Assembly (NCBI GenBank): GCA_018883705.1
Contig: JAHLFQ010000209.1
Coordinates: 1 to 26,370 of the forward strand
Direction: 5' to 3'
Source: Candidatus Cellulosilyticum pullistercoris
Lineage (GTDB): Bacteria; Bacillota; Clostridia; Lachnospirales; Cellulosilyticaceae
DNA: 26,370 bases
Part shown: positions 1 to 8,236 of the stretch, in pieces
Layout: the number at the start of each line of letters is the position of its first letter
How positions within the stretch are numbered: position 1 is the first letter of the stretch
The notes under the pieces: model-generated
Told to the model about the DNA's origin: nothing
Databases searched by the model: none
What the model saw: only the letters and a program-made list of their open reading frames with translations
Made by a program: the position numbers and the translations under genes

Positions 1-194
1 ATATGGGACAAGTATTATCTATGCATCAAATCTATGAGAATGTATGGCATGATACACCTTATGCACCTGAGAATACGGTGGCAGTACACATTCGTAGGCT
101 TAGAGAAAAAATCGAAATCAATCCCAAAGAACCTAAATATATAAAGGTGGTGTGGGGAAGTGGATACTTGGTGGAAAAAAGTAGCTTATCATAG
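1..194 (+). CDS. Response regulator, OmpR/PhoB family (C-terminal fragment)
   Basis: This is the end of a gene that enters from the left edge. The reading frame is open from the first bases to a TAG stop at 192-194. The visible 63 or so residues are the winged-helix DNA-binding domain of an OmpR/PhoB-family regulator. The recognition-helix segment NTVAVHIRRLREKIE and the closing hairpin YIKVVWGSGYLVEK are characteristic, and the wording is closest to VanR-like regulators as I remember them. The receiver domain lies outside the window. The gene overlaps the following sensor kinase by 35 bases in another frame, so the two are translationally coupled and almost certainly form a two-component pair. 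The signal and target genes cannot be read from the sequence. Confidence 0.88.
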   Translation, partial: MGQVLSMHQIYENVWHDTPYAPENTVAVHIRRLREKIEINPKEPKYIKVVWGSGYLVEKSSLS

Positions 195-2310
195 TGGGTT
201 AAAAAAGCTTATCGTCATATTGATGTTCATAGCAGGATTTGTAATGAGCATAAGTGCTATAGGAATATGGCGTATTGCAGGTGAAACAAATTATTTCGAG
301 AGTCATGCATTTACTAATTTATTTATTAGCAAAGCAGGTTACTTACGAGATTGGATTGTGCGATATGATGAGAGTAAGATTTTTACAGAAGTAACACCAG
401 AAGAAATTAATGAGTATATTAAAAAGGATGGCCGAAATCTAACAGTTAGTGAAGCAACTGAAGGGATTATTACAGACCGAAAAAACTATTATTCTACCAT
501 TCAAAATGAACTTGGAGCAATGAATAAGAATATAGATTACCTGGCGATTGATCATACGTCTGGCCGTTATGTAACCAATATACAAATAGATGATATAGAT
601 GAGACCATTAATGATCTTACGAGTCGTTCAAATTATCTGATTGGTAATGGGTACTATATTTTAAATTTCCAATATGGTTCAGATAGTATTGAGGATTATA
701 ATATTGAGGGCTATATCCATGCAGAAAATTACTATACAGGGGAGAAGTTTGAGGGGCAAGATAATTATCGTGTTTACCTAGCGCTTAAAGAAGAGCTAGA
801 GCCAGGGGATGAGTTTTATGCAGGGTATAAGGCGTTTGAAGTCAATCAATTAAAACAAACTCAGTTATCTAATATAGGAATTGGTGCGTTTATTGTATGG
901 CTGATTTTACTCATTTACTGGTTAACGGTAGTAGGTAAGGATGAAAAAAGTGAAGAGATTAAACTAAATGCCTTTGATTATATACCATTTGAAATTCAGA
1001 TGATAATTGGTATAATTTCTGCCTTTACTTCTATCATATTAATAGATACTTATGAATGGATGGTAGGAGTAGAAAATATTTTATCATACTCATCTAAAGG
1101 TATTTATTATAGTATAGGTAATGCCATACCATTATTTATGATTATAGTATTTGGAATGGGAGTATTTTTACTTCTTATTTCAAGCTTAGTTAAGCACTTT
1201 AGAAGGAAAAGTTTATTAGAGAACATAGGAATCTATAAAATTTTTAAAAGTCTTTATTACAATATGGATAGTAAGCCAAAGATGCTTATGTTATTAGGGG
1301 CAGTAATTAGTATCAATATAATAGTTGATATATTTTTGATAAATGTTTCAATAGTTGGGCTACTAGCTGTTTTTACGTGGAAGTTTCTATGTGGAATACT
1401 TGTGATTAGAGTTATATTAGATTATAGAACAATTTTAAAGGGAGCACAGACTATTACAAATGGAAAATTAGATAAAAAAATTGAATTAAAGAGTAATTTA
1501 TCTTTATTAAAAGACATGGCAGAGACTATTAATTCTATGGGAACAGGACTTGAGAAGGCCGTAGGTGAGTCTATTAAAAGTGAGAGGTTAAAGACAGAGC
1601 TTATAACTAATGTTTCACATGATTTAAAGACGCCACTTACATCTATTATTAGCTATATTGATTTACTTAAAGGGGAAACGATAGAAAATAAGACCGCTGT
1701 GGAATATATAGGGATACTAGATGAAAGAAGTAATAGGCTAAAGCAATTAGTTGAAGATTTAGTTGAAGCCTCTAAGGCAGTAACAGGGAATCTTAAAGCA
1801 AATCCTGAAGTCCTCAGATTAGATGAATTAGTAGGGCAAGCCATGGGTGAGTATTCAGATAGGATTGAAGCGAGTGCTTTAACCCTTATAAGTGATAAAA
1901 TAGGGGAAGTAAGTGTATTAGCTGATGGGAGGCATATGTGGCGTATTATAGAGAACTTACTTTCAAATGTTTGTAAATATGCCATGCCTCAAACAAGGGT
2001 TTATGTAGAGGTCTATGAAGAGAAAGGCTATGGCTATTGCACAGTAAAAAATATTTCTAAAGACCCTCTTAATATAGACCCGAACGAACTAACACAGCGA
2101 TTTGTAAGAGGGGATGCTTCGAGAACAACTGAAGGGGCTGGACTGGGATTAGCTATTGCAGAGAGTTTGGCAACCATTCAAGAGGGACAATTAGCTATAA
2201 GTATCGATGGAGATTTGTTTAAAGTAACTGTTAAAGTTCCTTTAGCACCAAAGGCATCTGCTATTTTAGCAAAAGATGAAAATGAAGGTGTAAAAATAGA
2301 AAATAAGTAA
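160..2310 (+). CDS. Multi-pass membrane sensor histidine kinase
   Basis: This 716-residue kinase is the partner of the overlapping upstream regulator. It starts with GTG inside the end of that gene, with a purine-rich GGTGG/GGGGAA stretch just upstream. A first membrane helix (about 15-37) is followed by an extracytoplasmic region of about 200 residues. Then comes a block of about five more hydrophobic helices (about 240-420) and a HAMP-like linker (about 424-470). The HisKA motif is NVSHDLKTPLTS with phospho-acceptor His487. The ATPase domain has an N box (ENLLSNVCKYA, Asn603) and a G box (GAGLGLAIA). The kinase core is conventional and looks functional. The internal membrane block makes it longer than ordinary VanS-type kinases. 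The C-terminal tail is charged. The ligand is unknown. Confidence 0.9.
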   Translation: MDTWWKKVAYHSGLKKLIVILMFIAGFVMSISAIGIWRIAGETNYFESHAFTNLFISKAGYLRDWIVRYDESKIFTEVTPEEINEYIKKDGRNLTVSEATEGIITDRKNYYSTIQNELGAMNKNIDYLAIDHTSGRYVTNIQIDDIDETINDLTSRSNYLIGNGYYILNFQYGSDSIEDYNIEGYIHAENYYTGEKFEGQDNYRVYLALKEELEPGDEFYAGYKAFEVNQLKQTQLSNIGIGAFIVWLILLIYWLTVVGKDEKSEEIKLNAFDYIPFEIQMIIGIISAFTSIILIDTYEWMVGVENILSYSSKGIYYSIGNAIPLFMIIVFGMGVFLLLISSLVKHFRRKSLLENIGIYKIFKSLYYNMDSKPKMLMLLGAVISINIIVDIFLINVSIVGLLAVFTWKFLCGILVIRVILDYRTILKGAQTITNGKLDKKIELKSNLSLLKDMAETINSMGTGLEKAVGESIKSERLKTELITNVSHDLKTPLTSIISYIDLLKGETIENKTAVEYIGILDERSNRLKQLVEDLVEASKAVTGNLKANPEVLRLDELVGQAMGEYSDRIEASALTLISDKIGEVSVLADGRHMWRIIENLLSNVCKYAMPQTRVYVEVYEEKGYGYCTVKNISKDPLNIDPNELTQRFVRGDASRTTEGAGLGLAIAESLATIQEGQLAISIDGDLFKVTVKVPLAPKASAILAKDENEGVKIENK

Positions 2311-2396
2311 GGTAAGATTAAGAAATGGTTTAAAGAGAATCATGGTATGTAAGAAGTAGAAACTAAAAAAGTAAGGGTATAGACTTTAAATTAAGT

Positions 2397-2449
2397 CAAA
2401 TAAAAACTGCAGATTAGAAGGTAAGATTCTAACCTGCAGTTTTTATTTG
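2397..2449. terminator. Bidirectional intrinsic terminator between convergent genes
   Basis: A perfect 16-base inverted repeat (2397-2412 and 2434-2449) is built around CTGCAG, with A-rich and T-rich outer parts. A second small repeat, TTAGAA/TTCTAA, lies within the loop. It sits between the sensor kinase (plus) and the kdpE-like gene (minus), and it provides a T-run on both strands, so it can end transcription from either side. Confidence 0.85.
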
Positions 2450-2480
2450 ATTTATTAGATTATAAAGGGTGATAAATGTT

Positions 2481-3187
2481 CTAAGATTGAGAGGCGTCTT
2501 CCTCTAGCATACGGTAACCTATACCAACTTCGGTGAAGATGTACTTAGGATCACCAGGGTTATGTTCAATCTTTCTTCTAATATTAGCCATATTGACACG
2601 TAATATTTGGTTGTTTTTATCTGCGTAAGGTCCCCAAATAGTCGTAATCATATAGTCATAGGTTAATACCCTACCAGCATTTTGTGCTAGTAAAGAAACG
2701 AGTTTAAACTCAATTTGAGTTAAGTGAACTTCTTTACCTGCAACGGTTACAATCCTTCGATCAAAATCTATAGATAAGTCATAAAGGTTAAAAACAGAAC
2801 CTGTATGGCTTGCTAGTTTTGTACTATGACGAATAGCAGTTCTAATTCTAGCCAAAAGCTCAGAAGTACCAAAAGGTTTGGTAATATAGTCATCAGCACC
2901 AAGGTCTAAGGCAGCTACCTTCTCAGATTCTTCTAAGCGAGCTGAGATGACAATAACAGGTACGCTAGACCATTCTCGTATTTTTCTTAATACAGTAAGG
3001 CCATCTATATCTGGCAAACCAAGATCAATAAAATAAGGTCGGGACAGTGAGAGGTCGTAATGGAAAGTGCCTCACTTCCTGTCTGGCATTCTATAGCACG
3101 ATAATTATTGTTTTTAAGAATTGTATGAATAAAACTACTGATGTTTTTTTCGTCTTCAACAATAAGAATAGTTAATTTATTGGTCAT
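2481..3187 (-). pseudogene. kdpE: KdpE-like response regulator, broken by a one-base frameshift
   Basis: Two adjoining minus-strand frames together give an OmpR-family regulator of about 235 residues, the normal KdpE length. The first frame (3187-3005) encodes the start of the receiver domain, with the acidic pair EDE at 11-13. It then runs off into a stop after DLILL. The second frame (to 2481) resumes exactly at the phospho-acceptor, reading D-L-G-L-P-D-I-D-G, and continues through YITKPFG and a winged helix ending IGYRMLEE. One base is missing on the plus strand near 3027-3031, beside Asp55. No good slippery heptamer is present. The gene is therefore either a recent pseudogene or carries a sequencing error in an AT-rich run. 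It overlaps the kdpD stop by 11 bases, so the two are co-transcribed. Confidence 0.82.
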
Positions 3188-4691
3188 AGTGGTTCTCTCC
3201 TTCTAGGGGTATCGTAAAAGTAAAAGCAGCACCTTTTTCAAGATTCTCAGCCCAAATATCCCCTGAGTGGGCACAAATAATAGTTTTACAAATAGATAGG
3301 CCAATACCCATGCCTTTAGAAGAATCACTACTCTCATTAGGATTAGGGGAGTAACCATCAAAGAGGGTATCTAATCTATCTTTTTGAAGACCAACTCCAT
3401 AATCCCGGATTTGTACCCTAATATTGTTAATTTCCTTAGTTGCAGTAAGTTCAATAGGTTGTGTACTGTGAGCATGCTTTAAAGAGTTCTCGATGAGGTT
3501 AATAATAACCTGTTCAATGAGCGTAGCATCCATAGGTACCATAATAAATTCATCAGGAACAGAGACTTTAATAGCAGCATCATTATAACGCTTTTTAACT
3601 CTAGAAACAGATTCTGAAATAACTTCTTCTAAGGGTTCTAGACTCTTTTTTACTCTAGCTGTACCTTTATCAATACGTGTTACGGATAAAAGATTTTCAA
3701 CCATATGTAAAAGCCAATTAGAATCCTCATGAATATGTGCTATAAGTTCAGCTTTCTCTGAATCATCAAGGAGCGTCGTATTTTCTAAGTAAGTAGCACT
3801 TGCACCAATCATACTGGTCAGTGGCGTTCTAAGATCGTGAGAAATAGCACGAAGTAGATTAGCACGCATCTTTTCTTTTTCGGTTTCAATAGCGAGTTTT
3901 TGATGGTCATCAGAAAGCGTTTGTCTTTCAAGAGCAAGTGCTACCTGAGGGAGCATCAGTTTAAGAAAAGATAGATGACTTTGTTCAAATTCTGGATCAT
4001 TTTCACAGTGTAAACCTAGTATACCTCGAATCATACCACGAGAAGTAATAGGCAGATACAAGCAAGCAGAAGTCATCTCACTATGCAAAAGCCCTTTGGG
4101 CTCTTGGGTAATATAAGCTAGATGGGCATTAGCTTTCTCGGCATAGGAAAAGAAAATACCTCTGTCTTCATCATTTACCATTTTAGTAGTAGGTGCTAAG
4201 TCTCTTGTAGGGTCATCCGTATAAAAGATACAAGAAACCTTATAAGAACTTACCACATAATGAAGTACAAGCTCAATAATTTGTGATATACTATCAGCCA
4301 CAAGAAGCTGTTTATTAATTTGGTTAAGTTTATTAAGCGCTTCTTCTCTAAGTGCTGTCATTTTAGCCTGCTCTTTAATATGTGTAGTAAGCGTACTGGT
4401 AATAATGGAAACAGTAAGCATACCAACAAAAGTGACAGGATAACCACCTAGGGAAAAATTAAGTTCTAAAAAAGGGTAAGTGAAGAGGTAGTTAACACCA
4501 ATAACTCCAAAAATAGAAGCTATAATACCCCATACGTAGCCTGAAGTAAAACGCGAAACTAGTAACACACATAATACATAAACAATAGCGATACTAGCAT
4601 TTTCTGTGAGTCTATGAAAAACACAGGCTATAGCTGTAAATAGTATTAAGAGTAAAAGGGTCTTTATACCATCTTTTTTTAACGAATACAT
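3177..4691 (-). CDS. kdpD: KdpD-like sensor histidine kinase lacking the N-terminal KdpD domain
   Basis: This 504-residue membrane kinase starts at ATG and comes first in the minus-strand pair with the kdpE-like gene. Its order is: a four-helix DUF4118 membrane region typical of KdpD (about 10-105), a linker helix, a GAF-like domain (about 130-255), HisKA with SHDLRTPLTSM (His285), and an ATPase domain with an N box (NLIENSLKHA) and G boxes (DYGVGL, GMGIGLSICK). Full-length KdpD is near 900 residues and carries an N-terminal KdpD/Usp region that binds nucleotides and responds to potassium. That half is absent here and there is no kdpFABC nearby. The catalytic residues are intact, so the kinase is probably active. 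Its signal may differ from classical KdpD. Confidence 0.86.
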   Translation of the reverse strand: MYSLKKDGIKTLLLLILFTAIACVFHRLTENASIAIVYVLCVLLVSRFTSGYVWGIIASIFGVIGVNYLFTYPFLELNFSLGGYPVTFVGMLTVSIITSTLTTHIKEQAKMTALREEALNKLNQINKQLLVADSISQIIELVLHYVVSSYKVSCIFYTDDPTRDLAPTTKMVNDEDRGIFFSYAEKANAHLAYITQEPKGLLHSEMTSACLYLPITSRGMIRGILGLHCENDPEFEQSHLSFLKLMLPQVALALERQTLSDDHQKLAIETEKEKMRANLLRAISHDLRTPLTSMIGASATYLENTTLLDDSEKAELIAHIHEDSNWLLHMVENLLSVTRIDKGTARVKKSLEPLEEVISESVSRVKKRYNDAAIKVSVPDEFIMVPMDATLIEQVIINLIENSLKHAHSTQPIELTATKEINNIRVQIRDYGVGLQKDRLDTLFDGYSPNPNESSDSSKGMGIGLSICKTIICAHSGDIWAENLEKGAAFTFTIPLEGENHYDQ

Positions 4692-4729
4692 AGTAAGTTC
4701 CTCACTTACGATAAATATAGGATAAGTAG

Positions 4730-4735
4730 ATTATA
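4730..4735 (-). promoter_or_regulatory. Candidate -10 box of the kdpDE-like operon
   Basis: On the minus strand this reads TATAAT, about 40 bases upstream of the kdpD start. No good -35 hexamer stands 17-18 bases further up. This fits a promoter that needs an activator, and the direct repeat at 4768-4785 lies where such an activator would bind. Confidence 0.5.
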
Positions 4736-4767
4736 CTTACAGCTAAATAAAAAGGCTAGTTTTTTCT

Positions 4768-4785
4768 GTTAAGATTTCGTTAAGA
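4768..4785. promoter_or_regulatory. Direct repeat GTTAAGA x2, candidate OmpR-family regulator site
   Basis: GTTAAGA occurs at 4768-4774 and again at 4779-4785. The 11-base spacing is the usual period for tandem binding of two OmpR/PhoB-family monomers. It lies between the divergent kdpD and secDF genes, upstream of the minus-strand TATAAT. Autoregulation by the KdpE-like protein is a reasonable guess but not shown. Confidence 0.45.
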
Positions 4786-4788
4786 AAG

Positions 4789-4812
4789 TTTAATTTATGT
4801 TTATAAATTAAA
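4789..4812. promoter_or_regulatory. AT-rich palindrome in front of secDF
   Basis: The perfect 10-base inverted repeat TTTAATTTAT / ATAAATTAAA is separated by GTTT. It lies about 70 bases before the secDF start. It could be an operator or an AT-rich promoter element. There is no adjoining T-run, so a terminator is unlikely. Confidence 0.35.
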
Positions 4813-4879
4813 TCTATGGTGTTACTATTCCTCTAGTATGAACTTCGTAGAAAGAAAACAAAGAGAGGGGATGTAAAGC

Positions 4880-7120
4880 ATGAAAAAACAAAAACATAGT
4901 TTTTTCCTTTTGCTTGCACTAGTGATTGTGACATGCTTCATAGCAGCCTTTGGACTAGGAGACAGTATAAAAGGCGCAGGTCAAATGAGATTTGGTATAG
5001 ATATACGAGGTGGTATTGAAGCGGTATTTGAACCAGTCGGATTATCTAGAAAGCCAACTAGCGCTGAACTTGAAGCAGCAAGAAATGTTATTGAAACAAG
5101 ACTAGATTCAAAAAATATCTTAGAACGTGAAGTAACAGTAGATTCTCGTGAAGGTTATATTATTGTTAGATTTCCCTGGAAATCAGATGAAACAGAATTT
5201 AATCCAGAAGCAGCCATTGCTGAACTTGGAGAAACAGCTCAGCTTACATTTAGAGACCCAGAAGGAAATGTACTAATAGAAGGAAGTAGGGTTAAAAATA
5301 GCCAGGTTGCCTTTAATCGTCAGAGTAATGAATATGTAGTACAACTCAGATTTGATGATGAAGGTAGTAAACTGTTTGCAGATGCAACTGAGCAATTAAT
5401 TGGTAAGAACATGGGAATTTATATGGATGATACAATGATTTCTAATCCTAGAGTTAATGAGAGCATTTCAGGTGGGGAAGCTATTATTAGTGGTATGGCT
5501 AATATGGAAGAAGCACAGGAGCTTTCTGAAAAGATTAATGCAGGTGCATTACCTTTCTCAATGGATACCTCTAACTTTAGTTCTATCAGCCCAACGCTTG
5601 GTAGTGGTGCATTAAATACGATGGTTATTGCAGGGGTTATTGCTTTTGCACTTATTTGTATCTTTATGATTACTTATTATAAATTACCAGGAATTATGAG
5701 TTGTATTGCATTATGTTTACAGGCAGCTCTGCAGCTTTTAGTACTATCAGTGCCACAATTTACTTTAACTTTACCTGGTATTGCGGGGATTATTTTATCT
5801 CTGGGAATGGCTGTAGATGCCAATGTTATCATTTCAGAACGTATTAGTGAAGAAATAGCAAATGGATTAACGGTTAGACAAGCTATTAAAAGAGGTTATG
5901 AGAGAGCTTTCAGTTCTGTATTTGATGGAAACTTTACGAGTGCCATTGTAGCTATTTTATTGATGGTGTTTGGTTCAGGAACGATGTTAAGTTTTGGATA
6001 TACTTTACTTACTGGATTAGTGATTAACTTTGCTGCAGGTATTTTTGTAAGTAAACATTTACTCCTAAACATTGTGCAGTTTAAGAAAATGAATTCTCCT
6101 AAGCTATTTAGAAAGAAAAAACCACTCGCAACGATTCCTTTTTATGAAAAAAGAAAAATCGCTTTTGGTATTTCTATTTTATTAGTTGTATTAGGTATAG
6201 CAAGTAGCTTTATATTTGGTGTAAAGTTAGATACACAGTTTGCAGGAGGAGCAGTTCTTAAATATAGCTTTGAAGGCGATATAGATACACAAACAGTTAC
6301 TAAGGATATAGAAGCTGTAGTAAATCGCAGCGTAAGTACTCAGATTACAACTGATCCGGCAACAGGTAATCAGAAATTGGTTATAACGCTTTCTGGAAAT
6401 GATGGGTTATCACCAGAAAAGCAAGAGGAGATATTAAACAAGCTTAATGAAAATATGCCAGAGGCAAATTATGAGCTTTCAGAATCCTATATTGTAGAGC
6501 CTTATATCGGAAAGACAGCTCTAAATAAATCTATACTTGCTATTGTATTATCATGTATCTTCATTACAGTTTATGTTTGGTTTAGATTTAAAACACTGTC
6601 AGGCTTATCTGCAGGTGTTATGGCTGTTGTTGCACTGATTTATGATGTGTTTATTGTATTTTTTGTCTTTGTATGGTTTAAGATTCCTTTAAATGATGCT
6701 TATGTGGCAGTTACTTTAACCATTATTGGATACTCCATTAATGATACTATTATTTTATATGACCGTATCAGAGAGAATAAAGCAAATCTTAAGATGTCAA
6801 AAGGTGCTAAGAAGATAGACCTAGGAGAGTTAGTCAGCGAAAGTATTACACAAACTCTATCTCGTTCTATCAATACCACTTTAACAACAACTATGTGCGT
6901 TTTATGTATCTTAATCTTTTCTATACTTTATGGTATTAAATCTATTGAAGTTTTTGCATTACCAATGTTAGTGGGGATCATCAGTGGTTGCTACTCTTCT
7001 GTTTGTATTGCAGGACCTTTATGGGTAAGCTGGCAGAAATGGAAAGAAAAACATATAGAGGGAAAATCAAAGGGAAATCCATCTAAAGGTAGTAAAAAAG
7101 TAGCTAAGGTTAATGGATAA
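4880..7120 (+). CDS. secDF: Protein translocase subunit SecDF (fused SecD-SecF)
   Basis: This 746-residue RND-type membrane protein uses the proton gradient to help draw secreted proteins out of the SecYEG channel. It starts at ATG nine bases after AGAGGGG. The first half is SecD: an N-terminal helix (about 7-27), the motif DIRGGIEAVFEP (41-52), a large periplasmic-type P1 domain, and a helical block with GMAVDANVIISERI. The second half is SecF: a new membrane helix near 425-445, then DTQFAGGAVLKYSF, and the final block with GYSINDTIILYDRIREN. The tail is rich in Lys, Gly and Ser. The single-chain arrangement is that of Bacillus; many clostridia keep secD and secF separate. It has its own terminator and is monocistronic. 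Confidence 0.95.
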   Translation: MKKQKHSFFLLLALVIVTCFIAAFGLGDSIKGAGQMRFGIDIRGGIEAVFEPVGLSRKPTSAELEAARNVIETRLDSKNILEREVTVDSREGYIIVRFPWKSDETEFNPEAAIAELGETAQLTFRDPEGNVLIEGSRVKNSQVAFNRQSNEYVVQLRFDDEGSKLFADATEQLIGKNMGIYMDDTMISNPRVNESISGGEAIISGMANMEEAQELSEKINAGALPFSMDTSNFSSISPTLGSGALNTMVIAGVIAFALICIFMITYYKLPGIMSCIALCLQAALQLLVLSVPQFTLTLPGIAGIILSLGMAVDANVIISERISEEIANGLTVRQAIKRGYERAFSSVFDGNFTSAIVAILLMVFGSGTMLSFGYTLLTGLVINFAAGIFVSKHLLLNIVQFKKMNSPKLFRKKKPLATIPFYEKRKIAFGISILLVVLGIASSFIFGVKLDTQFAGGAVLKYSFEGDIDTQTVTKDIEAVVNRSVSTQITTDPATGNQKLVITLSGNDGLSPEKQEEILNKLNENMPEANYELSESYIVEPYIGKTALNKSILAIVLSCIFITVYVWFRFKTLSGLSAGVMAVVALIYDVFIVFFVFVWFKIPLNDAYVAVTLTIIGYSINDTIILYDRIRENKANLKMSKGAKKIDLGELVSESITQTLSRSINTTLTTTMCVLCILIFSILYGIKSIEVFALPMLVGIISGCYSSVCIAGPLWVSWQKWKEKHIEGKSKGNPSKGSKKVAKVNG

Positions 7121-7175
7121 GCTTATGAACATATTAGCTAAATAAGAGTAAAAATTTAAATGAATTAAAAATGAT

Positions 7176-7225
7176 AAAGGGATTTAATCCATCTTATTAA
7201 GTTAAGAAGGATTAGATCCCTTTTT
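7176..7225 (+). terminator. Intrinsic terminator of secDF
   Basis: A 15-base stem with one G-T pair (7176-7190 with 7209-7223, core AAAGGGAT / ATCCCTTT) is followed by a T-run. It is the only strong structure just after secDF. Confidence 0.8.
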
Positions 7226-7331
7226 GCATCTGTTAAAAATAATTTATGATAAAATTGCAAACTTATATGGCTGTATGATAAAATAGTATATAATATTCAG
7301 AAATAAAAAGTATCCAATATCAATGAATTGG

Positions 7332-7351
7332 AAAAATGTGCGAACATTTTT
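7332..7351. promoter_or_regulatory. Palindrome upstream of the Nudix gene
   Basis: The 303-base gap 7121-7423 holds the secDF terminator and this perfect 8-base repeat, AAAAATGT-GCGA-ACATTTTT. A TATAAT at 7289-7294 could be a -10 box, but I see no matching -35. The palindrome could be an operator or a weak hairpin. It carries one half (CGAAC) of the Firmicutes LexA box GAAC-N4-GTTC, but the other half is missing. Confidence 0.3.
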
Positions 7352-7411
7352 ATTAATAAACAGGGATATAAAATCACATATTAAGAATAAATATAACGAA
7401 CATAAAATGAT

Positions 7412-7957
7412 AAGGAGGCGGCCATGATTATCAATGAAGTACTAGGGATACAAACGATAACAGATCCTAGCATAAGAATTACGACAAGGCAAGCAGTAAG
7501 AGCCATCGTTATCAAAGATAATAAAATACTAATGGTCCATACCAATAAGGGAGATTATAAATTTCCCGGTGGTGGAATTAAAAAGTTAGAAACTCATGAA
7601 GAAGCACTAAGAAGAGAAGTGACTGAAGAAACTGGCTATATAGTCGATCAGATGAAAAATAAAGCAGGGGTGATTATACAGCGTAATCCGAATCAATTTG
7701 ATGCAAATGGTATTTTTCAGATGACTTCCTATTATTATTTTTGTAATGTCAAGCAAAAGACAACGAACCAACACTTAGATAAATATGAGAAAGAGCAGGA
7801 ATTTGAACCTATTTGGATAGAGCTTGATGAAGTCATTGCTAAGAATGAAGCCATTCTGACACAAAAAGGTACACAGATTAACCCTTGGGTATATAGAGAA
7901 ACATTAGCTTTAAGAAGTATTAAGGAAGCAAGAGTGATGGGACGCTCACATAAATAA
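7412..7957 (+). CDS. Nudix hydrolase (MutT-like); coding part 7424-7957 with its RBS
   Basis: This 177-residue protein of the Nudix superfamily hydrolyses nucleoside diphosphates linked to another group. ATG is at 7424, five bases after a strong AAGGAGG (7412-7418). The Nudix box is complete at residues 50-72: Gly50, Glu56, Arg64-Glu65, and Glu68-Glu69 followed by Gly71. The family pattern G-x5-E-x7-R-E-U-x-E-E-x-G-U therefore holds and the metal-binding glutamates are present. No signal peptide or membrane helix is seen, so it should be cytoplasmic. The substrate cannot be told from the box alone; 8-oxo-dGTP or an ADP-sugar are the usual choices. It stands alone between two terminators. Confidence 0.9.
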   Translation, partial: KEAAMIINEVLGIQTITDPSIRITTRQAVRAIVIKDNKILMVHTNKGDYKFPGGGIKKLETHEEALRREVTEETGYIVDQMKNKAGVIIQRNPNQFDANGIFQMTSYYYFCNVKQKTTNQHLDKYEKEQEFEPIWIELDEVIAKNEAILTQKGTQINPWVYRETLALRSIKEARVMGRSHK

Positions 7958-8023
7958 GTCAAACGAATTAAAGAAGCAATTAGATATTAAAATAGAATAA
8001 GGATAGTTTATCTATCGTGAAAT

Positions 8024-8074
8024 AAAAATCCTATAAAGAAAGTGCTAGGGGGGCTTTCTTTATAGGATTTTTTT
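8024..8074 (+). terminator. Strong intrinsic terminator after the Nudix gene
   Basis: A perfect 19-base stem (8024-8042 with 8054-8072) has an 11-base G-rich loop and a run of seven T at 8068-8074. The rest of the gap up to the next gene holds nothing else I can assign. Confidence 0.9.
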
Positions 8075-8236
8075 GTGCCTAGAGTAGATAGATTAAAGGC
8101 ATATACCTAGAATGTATAAAAGCCTCAAAATAAGTCAATAACTTATTAGAATATAAAAAGTTAGTCCTATTAGTCATAGGAAATAGGATATTCTCATGGA
8201 GAAGTAAAGGCCACTTTGCATAAAGGAGGACTTAGA

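Noticed and set aside
3005..3040. Programmed frameshift in the kdpE-like gene
   Set aside because: A -1 shift would restore the frame, but no X-XXY-YYZ slippery site, downstream hairpin or internal RBS was seen there. A simple one-base loss is more likely.
7332..7351. SOS (LexA) box before the Nudix gene
   Set aside because: Only one half-site is present; GAAC-N4-GTTC is not complete. It is kept only as a generic palindrome.
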